A stretch of 64,000 nt of DNA from Bacillus sp. NTK071 (GTDB taxonomy: Bacteria; Bacillota; Bacilli; Bacillales; Guptibacillaceae), in contig NZ_JAFKOI010000013.1 of the NCBI RefSeq assembly GCF_017303315.1, positions 38,382 to 102,381 of the forward strand. Direction: 5' to 3'. Shown here in pieces: positions 17,737 to 26,070 of this stretch (the first letter of the stretch is position 1; every line of letters starts with the position of its first letter). The translations under genes and the position numbers were made by a program. The notes below the pieces were generated by a model. That model ran no database searches. It was not told the DNA's origin and worked only from the letters and a program-made list of their open reading frames with translations.

Positions 17737-18024
17737 TTACTTTTTCCGTTTTCGTTCATTTGATTTCTTTGTCTTAACACTTTTCGTCCCCGGTTGCTTC
17801 TTAATCCATTTCAAATATCGTCGGATTTTGTCATCCTCTTTAAGTTTACTAATCGTATCCAATCTGATCGCAAGTTCTTGATTTGTATATAGCGCATGAA
17901 CTTGCTTATGACACGGGACGCAAAGGAGTGCCGTCGGTTTGAAGGTACCTCCCTCTTCTTTTGGGGTCAAATGATGGACGGTGCAATTCACTTCACTTCT
18001 GCCACAGAGCTCACACACATCCAT
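17737..18024 (-). CDS. small HNH-endonuclease-domain protein
   Basis: A 95-residue protein with an HNH/zinc-finger core. Cys4 and Cys7 lie in CELC, His17-His18 in HHLTPKEEGG, and Cys35, Cys38 and His39 in CVPCHKQVH, with the final histidine at 43. The tail is very basic, KTKKSNERKRKK, as expected of a nucleic-acid-binding protein. Similar short HNH proteins are common in Bacillus, usually without a known role. AGGAGGAGAG precedes the ATG at 18024. It is downstream of the SNF2 gene with a hairpin between, so it may be partly co-transcribed. Confidence 0.8.
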   Translation of the reverse strand: MDVCELCGRSEVNCTVHHLTPKEEGGTFKPTALLCVPCHKQVHALYTNQELAIRLDTISKLKEDDKIRRYLKWIKKQPGTKSVKTKKSNERKRKK

Positions 18025-18089
18025 TTAATCTCTCCTCCTATTTCTATTGTTTGTATCTTCCTCAATCAGTATGCAATCCTAATTTCAAA

Positions 18090-18122
18090 AGGAGAAAGCC
18101 TTCCAGTGAAGGAAGGCTTTTG
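18090..18122 (-). terminator. hairpin between the SNF2 gene and the HNH gene
   Basis: AAAGCCTTCC / GGAAGGCTTT with a 6-nt loop. The following T tract is broken, so termination may be partial. Confidence 0.6.
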
Positions 18123-18124
18123 GG

Positions 18125-21100
18125 TTATATGCTTAAGATATCCTTGATCTCATCTTCTGATAAGCTTGATATCATGGTTTCTCCAGGTTGAATAACTTTC
18201 TCAATTAATTCTTTCTTTCTTTGCTGAAGCTCGTAAATTTTTTCTTCTATTGTACCTTGCGTAATCAGCCTCATCACTTGAACAACTTTCTTCTGTCCAA
18301 TGCGATGTGCACGTCCGGCAGCTTGTTCTTCAACTGCTGGGTTCCACCACAGGTCATAAAGGATGACAGTATCTGCACCAGTTAAATTCAGACCGGTCCC
18401 TCCAGCCTTTAATGAAATTAGAAAAATCTCTTTCTCTCCGCCGTTAAATCGTTCTGTCATCTCCACTCGCTCTTTTGAAGGAGTTTGACCATCTAAATAA
18501 AAGACGGAATAGCCTAGGTCATTTAACTTCTGGTGAATAATTTTCAACATACTCGAAAACTGCGAGAAAATTAAGAGTCGCTTTTGATTTTCAATTGATG
18601 TCGTTACGATATCTAATAACTGTTCAAGCTTACCTGATTGACCTTCATAATTCTCTACGAACAGTGAAGGATGACAGCAGAGCTGTCTCAAACGCGTCAG
18701 TCCAGCTAGAATCTTCATGCGGTTCTTCTGAAATCCTTCTCCAGCAAGGTTTTCTTTCGTTTCTTGCTGTATACGGTGAAGATAGCCGACATAAAGTTCC
18801 TTTTGTTGTTTCGTTAATTCGGATACTTGAACCGTCTCAATCTTATCAGGAAGCTCTTTCAAGACGTCTTTTTTCACCCGTCTTAGAATAAATGGTCGAA
18901 CCATCCTTGAAATTCGCTCATGTGGCAAGTTCCTGAATGCTGATTGATCAGGGAAAAAGCCTGGCATGATTGAATGGAAGAGTGCCCACAATTCATCAAG
19001 AGAGTTTTCAATCGGCGTCCCGCTCAGTGCAAAGCGTTTCTTAGCGCGAATTTGCCGAACAGCCTGAGATGTTTTGGTTGCGGGATTCTTAATTGCCTGG
19101 GCCTCATCAAGAATGACTGAATCAAATTCAATTGTTTCATAATGGGCAATATCCTGCCTGAGTGTTGGATAGGAAGTAATCCAGACATCTGGTTGTAGCC
19201 CCTGATTCAATAATTCCTTACGCTCAATAGGAGTCCCTGTATTTACTTCGATCTGAAGCTCCGGTGCAAATTTCTCAAATTCCTTCTTCCAGTTATATAT
19301 GAGCGATGCTGGAGCTATTACAAGTGCAGTTGCATCAGGATTTTCATTCTTTTCTGATAATAAATAGGCGATGCTTTGAATGGTCTTTCCGAGCCCCATA
19401 TCATCTGCAAGAATGCCTCCAAGCTGATAATAAGCGAGAGCTTTCAGCCATTGAAACCCCGTCATTTGATAAGTTCTTAGGTCTGCCTCTAACCCATCAG
19501 GTAGATCGAATTGTAGATCTTCAGGATGCTTCAGGCGAGAGACAAGCTCTCGAAATGCTTTACTGTATCTAGAAGCGTGCTTTCCACCACTAATCCGCTC
19601 ATCTAGCTGTAATCCTCTATATAACGGGAGATGCAGTTCCCCTCGATCAATATCTTTTTCTTTAATATTCAGGTCATCTAGCAATTGACCAACATGTTGA
19701 AAATCATCGTTTTCCATTGAAACAAAAGCACCATTAGGAAGACGATAGTAACGGTCTTTCTCAATTACAGCTTTCAGGATATTGGAAATCTCGTTTTGAT
19801 CCAATCCTTTCATATCAAAGCTGACATCAAGAAAGTTCCCACTATTGTCCATATCAACCGATGTAACTGGAGAAGATGCTTCATCTAATAGCCACTCACG
19901 TGCGGATTCAGTTAGAAAAACATCTGCAAGATCGTTAAGCTCTGGAATGGTCCAGTATAGGAAATCAAAAATTAAGGCTTCATCTTCAACATAAAGTTCA
20001 CGTCCATTGAATTTAAGCGACGCCTGTTCAATAAGAGACATGATCTTCTGTTCTTTTTCACTATCCCGAAGTATGATTCCATCTTGCTCGCTAACCATTC
20101 TAGTATCATCTTTAAACGGATTAATAAGGTCTTCACCATACTCGTACTCAACTGTAACGAGAAGACGTACACCTTGTGCATTGACGTAGACTTTCGCTTG
20201 AAGCTCAGGGTTTACGATTTTCTCATTAATCTGCTCTGAGATGGTCACATCGCCCAGCTTCTTTAAGCCTGGAACCACCTGAGAAAGAAACGGTTCAATT
20301 TGATGTTGAGATATCGAAAGATCACTCTTTCTAGCTGAGTTACGGAAATTCGAAAGATCTTTAAGAAGAGCTTGTTGCTGTTTACTTAACTTATATAAGT
20401 TCTCTTCATGGAACAGCCAACCATATGTTGGAAAATAAGCAGCTGCTTGGAAACCATTTAAATCCAAAACATAATCGGTCTCTCGTTCCTCAATCTTAAA
20501 CGAAAACGGCAATTTTCCTTCATAAACCCCAATTTCTTCGTAGAGTGTGCGATTATATTCAAATCGAATTGTTCTCTCCTGCTTAAGCAGCTCATTTAGA
20601 AACTCGTTGGCTGTAAGAGGTGGTAGAATCAATTCTCGATTCTCTGTAAAACGCCCCCAATTGTCAGGTAAATCTAAATAAACCTTTTCGTTTCTTCTAA
20701 TTGATAAGAGCATTTGGAGAAGAGGTTCATCAAGTTCGTGAAAGTGGTGTTCCTCCGGCTCATAGCTGAATTTCTTTGTAAACATATACGATTCTTCATC
20801 AAGGATTGCATCAAGAAAGGATCGGATATCTTTTACGACATATAAGCGATTAACACCTACTTTTAACTCAATCGTCCACGGAGAATCCCCTCGAGACTTT
20901 CGAAGAGAAGGGTAAGAACTTGCTTTAAGCGTAAATTCTACTTTAAGCTCATCAGACCTCATCCTAGAGCGATTGACGTCAGGTTGATAATCCCCTAGAA
21001 CTTGTATCAGTTGACTGGTTTCATAATAGCTACGTACGGGCTTTGCAACTGGTTTATCGCTTTCTTTCTCTTCAGGCGGACCATTCTCACTAATGGCAAT

Positions 21101-21370
21101 CAGTACAGCTGCCAGGTGTTTACATGTGCCATATGTTTCGAATGCAGCGCATTCACATGAGCCGAACCAATTATCACCTAGCAACTCAATTAACACGCTG
21201 TAGTCTAAACTTCCGTTAACGTATGCCCGGTACGACTGATCGTTTTCATCATATGTAAGCTCAGATACTCTCCCGCTCTGATAATAAGTAAGTCCTCTTT
21301 GATAAAAACTTACGGGAAAACGTTCTTTAATTTCGCTTTTTGTAAACATCGAAAAATGGTTCATATCCAC
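18125..21370 (-). CDS. SNF2/Swi2-family ATP-dependent helicase with SWIM zinc finger
   Basis: A 1081-residue DNA translocase. An N-terminal SWIM zinc finger has the C-x-C...C-x-H form in CECAAFETYGTCKH (about residues 72-85). A long middle region follows, then the SNF2 ATPase. Walker A is DDMGLGKTIQ near 645, the DEAQ box is ILDEAQAIKNP, and motif III is ALSGTPIENSLDELW. The C-terminal helicase lobe contains ISLKAGGTGLNLTGAD and EQAAGRAHRIGQ. The domain order matches the Bacillus YwqA/RapA-like group. A GTG at 21370 or the ATG two codons later may start translation; the ribosome binding site is weak. Confidence 0.9.
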   Translation of the reverse strand: MDMNHFSMFTKSEIKERFPVSFYQRGLTYYQSGRVSELTYDENDQSYRAYVNGSLDYSVLIELLGDNWFGSCECAAFETYGTCKHLAAVLIAISENGPPEEKESDKPVAKPVRSYYETSQLIQVLGDYQPDVNRSRMRSDELKVEFTLKASSYPSLRKSRGDSPWTIELKVGVNRLYVVKDIRSFLDAILDEESYMFTKKFSYEPEEHHFHELDEPLLQMLLSIRRNEKVYLDLPDNWGRFTENRELILPPLTANEFLNELLKQERTIRFEYNRTLYEEIGVYEGKLPFSFKIEERETDYVLDLNGFQAAAYFPTYGWLFHEENLYKLSKQQQALLKDLSNFRNSARKSDLSISQHQIEPFLSQVVPGLKKLGDVTISEQINEKIVNPELQAKVYVNAQGVRLLVTVEYEYGEDLINPFKDDTRMVSEQDGIILRDSEKEQKIMSLIEQASLKFNGRELYVEDEALIFDFLYWTIPELNDLADVFLTESAREWLLDEASSPVTSVDMDNSGNFLDVSFDMKGLDQNEISNILKAVIEKDRYYRLPNGAFVSMENDDFQHVGQLLDDLNIKEKDIDRGELHLPLYRGLQLDERISGGKHASRYSKAFRELVSRLKHPEDLQFDLPDGLEADLRTYQMTGFQWLKALAYYQLGGILADDMGLGKTIQSIAYLLSEKNENPDATALVIAPASLIYNWKKEFEKFAPELQIEVNTGTPIERKELLNQGLQPDVWITSYPTLRQDIAHYETIEFDSVILDEAQAIKNPATKTSQAVRQIRAKKRFALSGTPIENSLDELWALFHSIMPGFFPDQSAFRNLPHERISRMVRPFILRRVKKDVLKELPDKIETVQVSELTKQQKELYVGYLHRIQQETKENLAGEGFQKNRMKILAGLTRLRQLCCHPSLFVENYEGQSGKLEQLLDIVTTSIENQKRLLIFSQFSSMLKIIHQKLNDLGYSVFYLDGQTPSKERVEMTERFNGGEKEIFLISLKAGGTGLNLTGADTVILYDLWWNPAVEEQAAGRAHRIGQKKVVQVMRLITQGTIEEKIYELQQRKKELIEKVIQPGETMISSLSEDEIKDILSI

Positions 21371-21643
21371 ATCACTTCAATTCCAATGGTAGTAGTAACC
21401 TTCATTATACAATTTTCCACATCTTCTTCAAAATATGAAGCAATCCAAGATGCAGATTAGCCGATTTAATTTCTTAAACATTGTTCCTTTGGTACAAAAC
21501 GGTTAATTCCCGCTCCAGACCAGCTAAGTATGACTTTCTTATCCTATAAAAACTCAAGTATAGAGTCTTTTTATAAATTCGACTTCTAATTTTTAGAGAA
21601 TGGACATGTATTTAGAATGTAGCTTCTTTTAATGGAAAAGCTC

Positions 21644-21750
21644 TTTTCTAAAAGATTGTTGCTTTTGAATCAATCATTGAATTAACCACATTTAGCAGAT
21701 TGGAGCGGAAATCACCACTCTCTATTTTTATTACAACAATGTCTACGAAG
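21644..21750. repeat. degenerate dispersed repeat, copy B
   Basis: Contains AAAGATTGTTGCTTTTGAA, GATTGGAGCGGAAATCA and TTACAACAATGTCTACGAAG, blocks shared with copies A, D and E. It fills the gap between the SNF2 gene and the LysE gene. The rest of 21371-21643 shows nothing identifiable. Confidence 0.65.
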
Positions 21751-21817
21751 AGTGCCAATGAAAAGCTCTCCTCCATATACGAATGAAGCTGACAGGCTGA
21801 AAAGGAGAATGATCCTC

Positions 21818-22456
21818 ATGTTTGAAATAGCGATTGCACACATTGTTCTCGGCTTATCGATTGCTGCCCCACTTGGTCCAATAAATATTGAAATTATGAA
21901 ACGCGGGATCCATAAGGGCTTTTGGTCTTCACTCTTTGTAGGTGCTGGTGGAATGAGCGCTGATCTCTTGCTTATGTATTTAATGTTCTTCGGATTGGCT
22001 GCTTTTGTTCAGGTGACTTATGTACAGGTTTCCCTATTAATTCTAGGTGCAATCATTTTAACACTTTCCGGCATTCAAGGATGTATATCTAAGGTAAGTC
22101 TTGATGAAGAAAAAGATAAGGACCAATCCGGGCTTTTTTCTTCCTATGCTGCTGGATTTATGATTGCTGCATTTAACCCTATGAATTTGCTGTTCTGGCT
22201 TGGTATCTATGGGTCTGTTCTTAGTGTTTCTCTTCAGCAGCCAGACAAATGGCAGGCTTTCTTCTTGTCAGCCCTTGTCTTTATCGGCATCGGGCTATGG
22301 AATGTGAACTTATGTATGACCGTCCATTTCGGGAAATCGCTCATGAAACCCCGCACGCTCCGCGCCATTAGTATAACCGCTAGTCTTGTATTGCTTTTCT
22401 TTGGCTTACGGTTTGGGTACCTTGCTGCTGAAATGATTTTTGTAGCCTCTAAATAG
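21818..22456 (+). CDS. LysE/RhtB-family amino-acid exporter
   Basis: A membrane protein of about 212 residues with five or six helices. The N-terminal helix carries GLSIAAPLGPINIEIMKRGI, the LysE family hallmark around a conserved GPxN. Two further helix pairs follow, with NPMNLLFWLGIYGSV at the family's second repeat. Such proteins export lysine, threonine, homoserine or similar metabolites; the substrate here is unknown. The ATG at 21818 has AAGGAG 10 nt upstream. In-frame ATGs at 21752 and 21758 would add residues that overlap the end of the repeat element. Confidence 0.85.
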   Translation: MFEIAIAHIVLGLSIAAPLGPINIEIMKRGIHKGFWSSLFVGAGGMSADLLLMYLMFFGLAAFVQVTYVQVSLLILGAIILTLSGIQGCISKVSLDEEKDKDQSGLFSSYAAGFMIAAFNPMNLLFWLGIYGSVLSVSLQQPDKWQAFFLSALVFIGIGLWNVNLCMTVHFGKSLMKPRTLRAISITASLVLLFFGLRFGYLAAEMIFVASK

Positions 22457-22504
22457 TATGTTCCCTTCTACTATAAATAGAGCGTCTACAACTCGCAAAC
22501 GCCC

Positions 22505-22699
22505 TCAACTGAAATAAACGTAAGCGGCAATTCCTGCAACTGCAAGGATGCCAACAAATAAATAAATAGCAGATATCGTCACGGTTGTATTCTTAGCTTT
22601 CTTACCATATCCTGGATCGCTTTTACCCGCAACCATCAATGTACCAATCATAATCATAATAAGAAAAATAATAATAAGAGTCGTTGCAACCTTTATCAT
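22505..22699 (-). CDS. small two-helix membrane protein
   Basis: A 64-residue protein with a first membrane helix at about residues 4-23, a short polar loop (GKSDPGYGKKAKNTT) and a second helix at about 40-62. GAGGGG lies before the ATG at 22699. It resembles uncharacterised short membrane proteins of Bacillus, and no function can be assigned. The 290 bp between it and the next gene hold no convincing gene. Confidence 0.65.
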   Translation of the reverse strand: MIKVATTLIIIFLIMIMIGTLMVAGKSDPGYGKKAKNTTVTISAIYLFVGILAVAGIAAYVYFS

Positions 22700-22989
22700 T
22701 TTTACCCCTCCTCAATTCCCATCATACACTGACTTTAGGTCGTAAGGAACCTGTAAAAATACTAAACGATTGTAACGCTAGTAAAAATGTTTTCACTGTT
22801 ACTTAACAGAGAAAGATACGTATACCTATGAATAGAGGTGACGATGCCTGATCTGTTACGAAGCAGTGGATTGAAGAGAATGAAAAGTAAGTTCTAGTGT
22901 GGATGAAGTAGATATACGTTTCTTAGAATCACTATTTAACGTTGAAAGGAACCCTCCATTAAATCAAGAGTCCCTCTTTCAATATCCTT

Positions 22990-23991
22990 TTAGAGATGAG
23001 GTAAATCATTTTTAGCTACAACTTTACCGATCGTTTTGCCTGACTCTAAACGGGTGTGAGCATCACCAATTGTGCTGAACTTGAAGATTTCTTCATCTAA
23101 TATTGGTTTAATGGCACCGTGCTCAACCATATTGGCGACTCGTGATAGTATCTCTCCGTGGTGCTCTCTACCTTCATTTGTGAGCATTGGAATGAGCATT
23201 AATACACCATGATAAGTTGCGCTTTTCACGTAAAGTGGTGTCATATCATGTTCGCCACTTCCTACAATACAAGCAACCTGTCCACCGTTTTTAACTGCTT
23301 GAAATGATTTCTCCATGTTATCTCCACCTACAGTATCAAACACAACATCGAATCCTTTTCCATCTGTGTATTGATTAACATACTCTTCAACAGACGTTTC
23401 CTTATAGTTAATAGCGTAATCTGCTCCAAGGTCTTTACCCATTTTCATTTTTTCAGAAGTAGATGCTGTGGTGTATACAATTGCACCAAGTGATTTTGCA
23501 AGTTGAATCGCGATATGCCCAACACCACCTGTTGCACCATGAATGAGAACATTTTGTCCAGGCTGGACATTAATTCGATCAACCAGAGCTTCCCATGCTG
23601 TAATGGATACAAGTGGCAAAGCAGCTGCTTCTTCCATTGAAAGATTTTGTGGTTTTACCGCTACTAGCTTTTGATCAACAATCATATGTTCACAGAGAGC
23701 ACCGCTTAGCCCTTGCACTCCACCTGCACAAGCGTAAACCTCATCGCCAACTTCAAAATTACTCCCGTCATACACTTCCTCAACAATCCCAGCTACATCA
23801 CCATGTAGGATGGCAGGAAATTCTGGTGCAAAGGCTTCTGCTACACCAGATCGAATTTTGAGATCTACAGGGTTCACACTCGTTGCTTTCACATTAATTT
23901 TAATTTCGCCTGGTTTTAATCCTCTTAACTTAATATCCTCTACGTTAAATTGGTTAGCTGATCCAAATTCTCGAATGACCGCTGCTTTCAT
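22990..23991 (-). CDS. zinc-independent MDR oxidoreductase (quinone reductase-like)
   Basis: A 333-residue medium-chain dehydrogenase/reductase. An N-terminal GroES-like domain (residues 1-120) carries GDVAGIVEEVYDGSNFEVGD. A Rossmann domain follows with LIHGATGGVGHIAIQLAKSLGA near 145, a pattern for NADP(H). The catalytic-zinc ligands of alcohol dehydrogenases are absent, so it belongs with quinone or enoyl reductases. AAGGAGG precedes the ATG at 23991. It stands alone, and the physiological substrate is unknown. Confidence 0.87.
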   Translation of the reverse strand: MKAAVIREFGSANQFNVEDIKLRGLKPGEIKINVKATSVNPVDLKIRSGVAEAFAPEFPAILHGDVAGIVEEVYDGSNFEVGDEVYACAGGVQGLSGALCEHMIVDQKLVAVKPQNLSMEEAAALPLVSITAWEALVDRINVQPGQNVLIHGATGGVGHIAIQLAKSLGAIVYTTASTSEKMKMGKDLGADYAINYKETSVEEYVNQYTDGKGFDVVFDTVGGDNMEKSFQAVKNGGQVACIVGSGEHDMTPLYVKSATYHGVLMLIPMLTNEGREHHGEILSRVANMVEHGAIKPILDEEIFKFSTIGDAHTRLESGKTIGKVVAKNDLPHL

Positions 23992-24113
23992 AAAGATATT
24001 TCCTCCTTCTATTATTTAAACTCAAAGCTTAGGCTTGCCTCCACTTAAATCTTCCCTCATATCTTTTCAAACAAACAGGTATTGCATTTCATTTTTATGA
24101 CAACACTTCTTGA

Positions 24114-24167
24114 TACAGCCGGTCATTATCTTTTCATTAAGAAGATGCTGTCAGGTGACCGGCTGTA
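24114..24167. repeat. 12-bp inverted repeat with 30-bp spacer
   Basis: TACAGCCGGTCA (24114-24125) and TGACCGGCTGTA (24156-24167) form perfect arms in the gap between two minus-strand genes. The function is unknown; it could be a stem in a transcript or a protein site. Confidence 0.5.
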
Positions 24168-24180
24168 CCATGGCAAGTCA

Positions 24181-24221
24181 TTGCAAAAGCCCTTCTCATC
24201 TTATGAGAAGGGCTTTTGCAA
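24181..24221. terminator. 19-bp perfect hairpin, probable terminator of the AHSA1-like gene
   Basis: TTGCAAAAGCCCTTCTCAT and its complement flank a 3-nt loop. Read on the minus strand it lies about 155 nt past the stop of the gene ending at 24375. No clear gene separates them. Confidence 0.65.
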
Positions 24222-24374
24222 TTTGAATTGGCAATGAAGCTCTAGAGGTATTACACCTCCAGTAACTCTTATGGCAATCCACATGCTTGCACATCCTTTC
24301 ATTTCCCTAAATTACATCACCAAAAAGCTAGTAGCATAAGCTACTCACTATTAGGTAGTTTGATCGAACGATAA

Positions 24375-24893
24375 CTAAAGAATGTCATCTAAATAGCTTT
24401 CTAGTTGATCGAAAGTTCCATTAAACCCCTGTTTGATCTGTTCCCTGGCAGCATCAAATGTTTGATTTTCTTCTTCTGATCCGTTAAGAGGAGTCCCCCT
24501 AATGATTAAATTCGTTGTACTATCTTGTTCTAAGAATGTTAGGATATTTTGTATTTCTAGTGGCCATGATGCGCTAAACGGTGCACGAACCCTTTCCCCT
24601 ACCGAATTTGAAAATGAGCTTACAAAAATGAGCTTTTTTGGCGCATCAATTTCCTTGAACTGAAACCTTCCCCACATCTCCATCCCCTCTGGTGACCGTT
24701 GCTTATAAAGAAAGATGCCATCAGAGCGAAGATCGTATTGGGTAACATGCAATTCAAAGCCTCTAGGTCCCCACCACTGCTCTAAGTGTTCTCGACTTGT
24801 CCACGCTGCATACAGCAGTTCGCGAGGCACATCAAAGGTTCGTTTGATGACTAACTCAGTACGTTCTTTTTGAAAGTCAGACTTGATTCCCAT
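24375..24893 (-). CDS. AHSA1/SRPBCC-family (START-like) protein
   Basis: A protein of about 172 residues with the Aha1-C/SRPBCC fold. It opens with IKRTFDVPRELLYAAWTSRE then LEQWWGP, the usual family start. MWGRFQFKEIDAPKKLIFVS lies in the middle, and a long C-terminal helix, REQIKQGFNGTFDQLESYL, follows. Members bind small hydrophobic ligands or act in stress responses; many are uncharacterised. The second ATG (24893) is chosen because AAGGAGG lies 6 nt upstream. It is transcribed alone. Confidence 0.85.
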   Translation of the reverse strand: MGIKSDFQKERTELVIKRTFDVPRELLYAAWTSREHLEQWWGPRGFELHVTQYDLRSDGIFLYKQRSPEGMEMWGRFQFKEIDAPKKLIFVSSFSNSVGERVRAPFSASWPLEIQNILTFLEQDSTTNLIIRGTPLNGSEEENQTFDAAREQIKQGFNGTFDQLESYLDDIL

Positions 24894-25060
24894 CTTCATC
24901 CTCCTTAATGAATGATACTACTAATCTCATCATTCATATGGTTAGCACTATCTTTCAAGAATTCTGCACAAGTGGTGTATTTCCTTTACATACAACCATT
25001 ATGTTCAAAATACATTTCGCATAGCTTCTAATAAACAGAAAGAAAAAATGAGAAAATTTG

Positions 25061-25126
25061 TTGAATTTTGTCATAACTTTGTATATGATACTGTTAACCT
25101 CATAATCTAGATAGTTAACTGTTAAC
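25061..25126 (+). promoter_or_regulatory. promoter of the SinI-like gene with three GTTAAC sites
   Basis: TTGAAT (25061-25066) and TATGAT (25084-25089) are separated by 17 bp. GTTAAC palindromes follow at 25093-25098, 25114-25119 and 25121-25126, the first lying at the predicted start point. This placement suggests an operator cluster for an unknown repressor. Confidence 0.55.
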
Positions 25127-25158
25127 GTCAAACATTCAGAAAAAAGGGGGAATGTTAT

Positions 25159-25293
25159 GTGAATAGCGATAAAAGCTTACCCGAGGAATGGAAACGCCTG
25201 GTTGAGGAAGCTATGGAATCAACCATTACGAAAGATGAATTCAAGGCTTTCTTAATAGAAGTAGGACAACGAAAAGGAATCACTACTGCCTAA
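25159..25293 (+). CDS. SinI-like anti-repressor, 44 residues
   Basis: A GTG at 25159 with GGGGG about 8 nt upstream opens a 44-codon frame. The segment LPEEWKRLVEEAMESTITKD followed by EFKAFL aligns with the SinR-binding part of B. subtilis SinI, which reads LDQEWVELMVEAKEANISPE then EIRKYL. Such peptides form heterodimers with SinR or related regulators and release genes for matrix production. There is no sinR-like gene beside it, so it acts in trans. It ends in a shared bidirectional terminator with treR. The only comparable regulators would lie outside this window. Confidence 0.8.
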   Translation: MNSDKSLPEEWKRLVEEAMESTITKDEFKAFLIEVGQRKGITTA

Positions 25294-25297
25294 ACAG

Positions 25298-25338
25298 AAT
25301 GAGCCACTTAGCAGAGATACATGCTAAGTGGCTCATTC
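25298..25338. terminator. bidirectional terminator between sinI-like gene and treR
   Basis: GAATGAGCCACTTAGC / GCTAAGTGGCTCATTC form a 16-bp stem with a 9-nt loop between two converging genes. Confidence 0.8.
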
Positions 25339-25349
25339 TAATAGTATTA

Positions 25350-26066
25350 CTACTTCTCACGTCTTGCAAAATCAACGAATCTGAATTTATCTAAACGATG
25401 ACGAGACTCAGTATACTCGATTAACGTAGTATCATTCAAATACACGTAATTTCTAACAACGACAACATGCTTGTACTCCTTTAAGTCAAGGTACCGAAAG
25501 TCATCTTCATCTGCCTCTTCCACGACAATTTCCTTCTTCGCATAGCTAACCGTTAACCCCATATCGTTCTCGAGATAATCATAGATAGAATTCTCACAAA
25601 TTGATCTGGTTAGCTTAGGAACATATTCACTCGGAAAATAATCGCGATCAAGGATGATTTTCTCACCATCGATTTCACGCGCACGCACAACGTGCCAGAC
25701 AAGCGCATCGTCAGACAAATCGAGCTGCTCTTTTACCCACTTTGAGGGGAGCTTTTTCTCAAGGTCATGAACAATGGTACGTGAAGAGCGATTCATCTTC
25801 TCAGAAATTTCTTTAAAGCTCACAAGACCTGATACAGGAAACTCATATCGGTTAAGATCAAGCACGACAGACCCTCGAGCTTTAATCTTCTGAATCATGC
25901 CATTCTGAGATAGCAAATTGAGTGCTTTACGTATCGTCTCCCGAGACGTACCGAACGAATCAGCAAGCTCATGCTCTGACGGTAACTTGCTATTGGGCTT
26001 ATACGTACCATCTCGAATACTAGATGAGAGCTCATTGTATATTTGCTGATACTTTGTTTGTTTCAT
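25350..26066 (-). CDS. treR: trehalose operon repressor TreR (GntR family)
   Basis: A 238-residue repressor with an N-terminal winged helix (LPSEHELADSFGTSRETIRK, about residues 29-48) and a C-terminal UTRA effector domain. Length equals B. subtilis TreR. In that organism trehalose-6-phosphate releases the repressor from the tre operator. It is the last gene of the operon and starts 4 bp after the treA stop codon, so the two are tightly coupled. Its probable sites are the two copies of CTTGTATAGACAAG near 30004 and 30041. Confidence 0.95.
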   Translation of the reverse strand: MKQTKYQQIYNELSSSIRDGTYKPNSKLPSEHELADSFGTSRETIRKALNLLSQNGMIQKIKARGSVVLDLNRYEFPVSGLVSFKEISEKMNRSSRTIVHDLEKKLPSKWVKEQLDLSDDALVWHVVRAREIDGEKIILDRDYFPSEYVPKLTRSICENSIYDYLENDMGLTVSYAKKEIVVEEADEDDFRYLDLKEYKHVVVVRNYVYLNDTTLIEYTESRHRLDKFRFVDFARREK

Positions 26067-26070
26067 AGAA

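Noticed and set aside
22844..22897. 17-codon plus-strand frame after GAGGTG
   Set aside because: It is too short and has no conserved feature. I see no other signal in the surrounding 290-bp gap.
24201..24302. 33-codon minus-strand frame
   Set aside because: It has no good ribosome binding site and ends inside the 19-bp hairpin, so it is probably chance.
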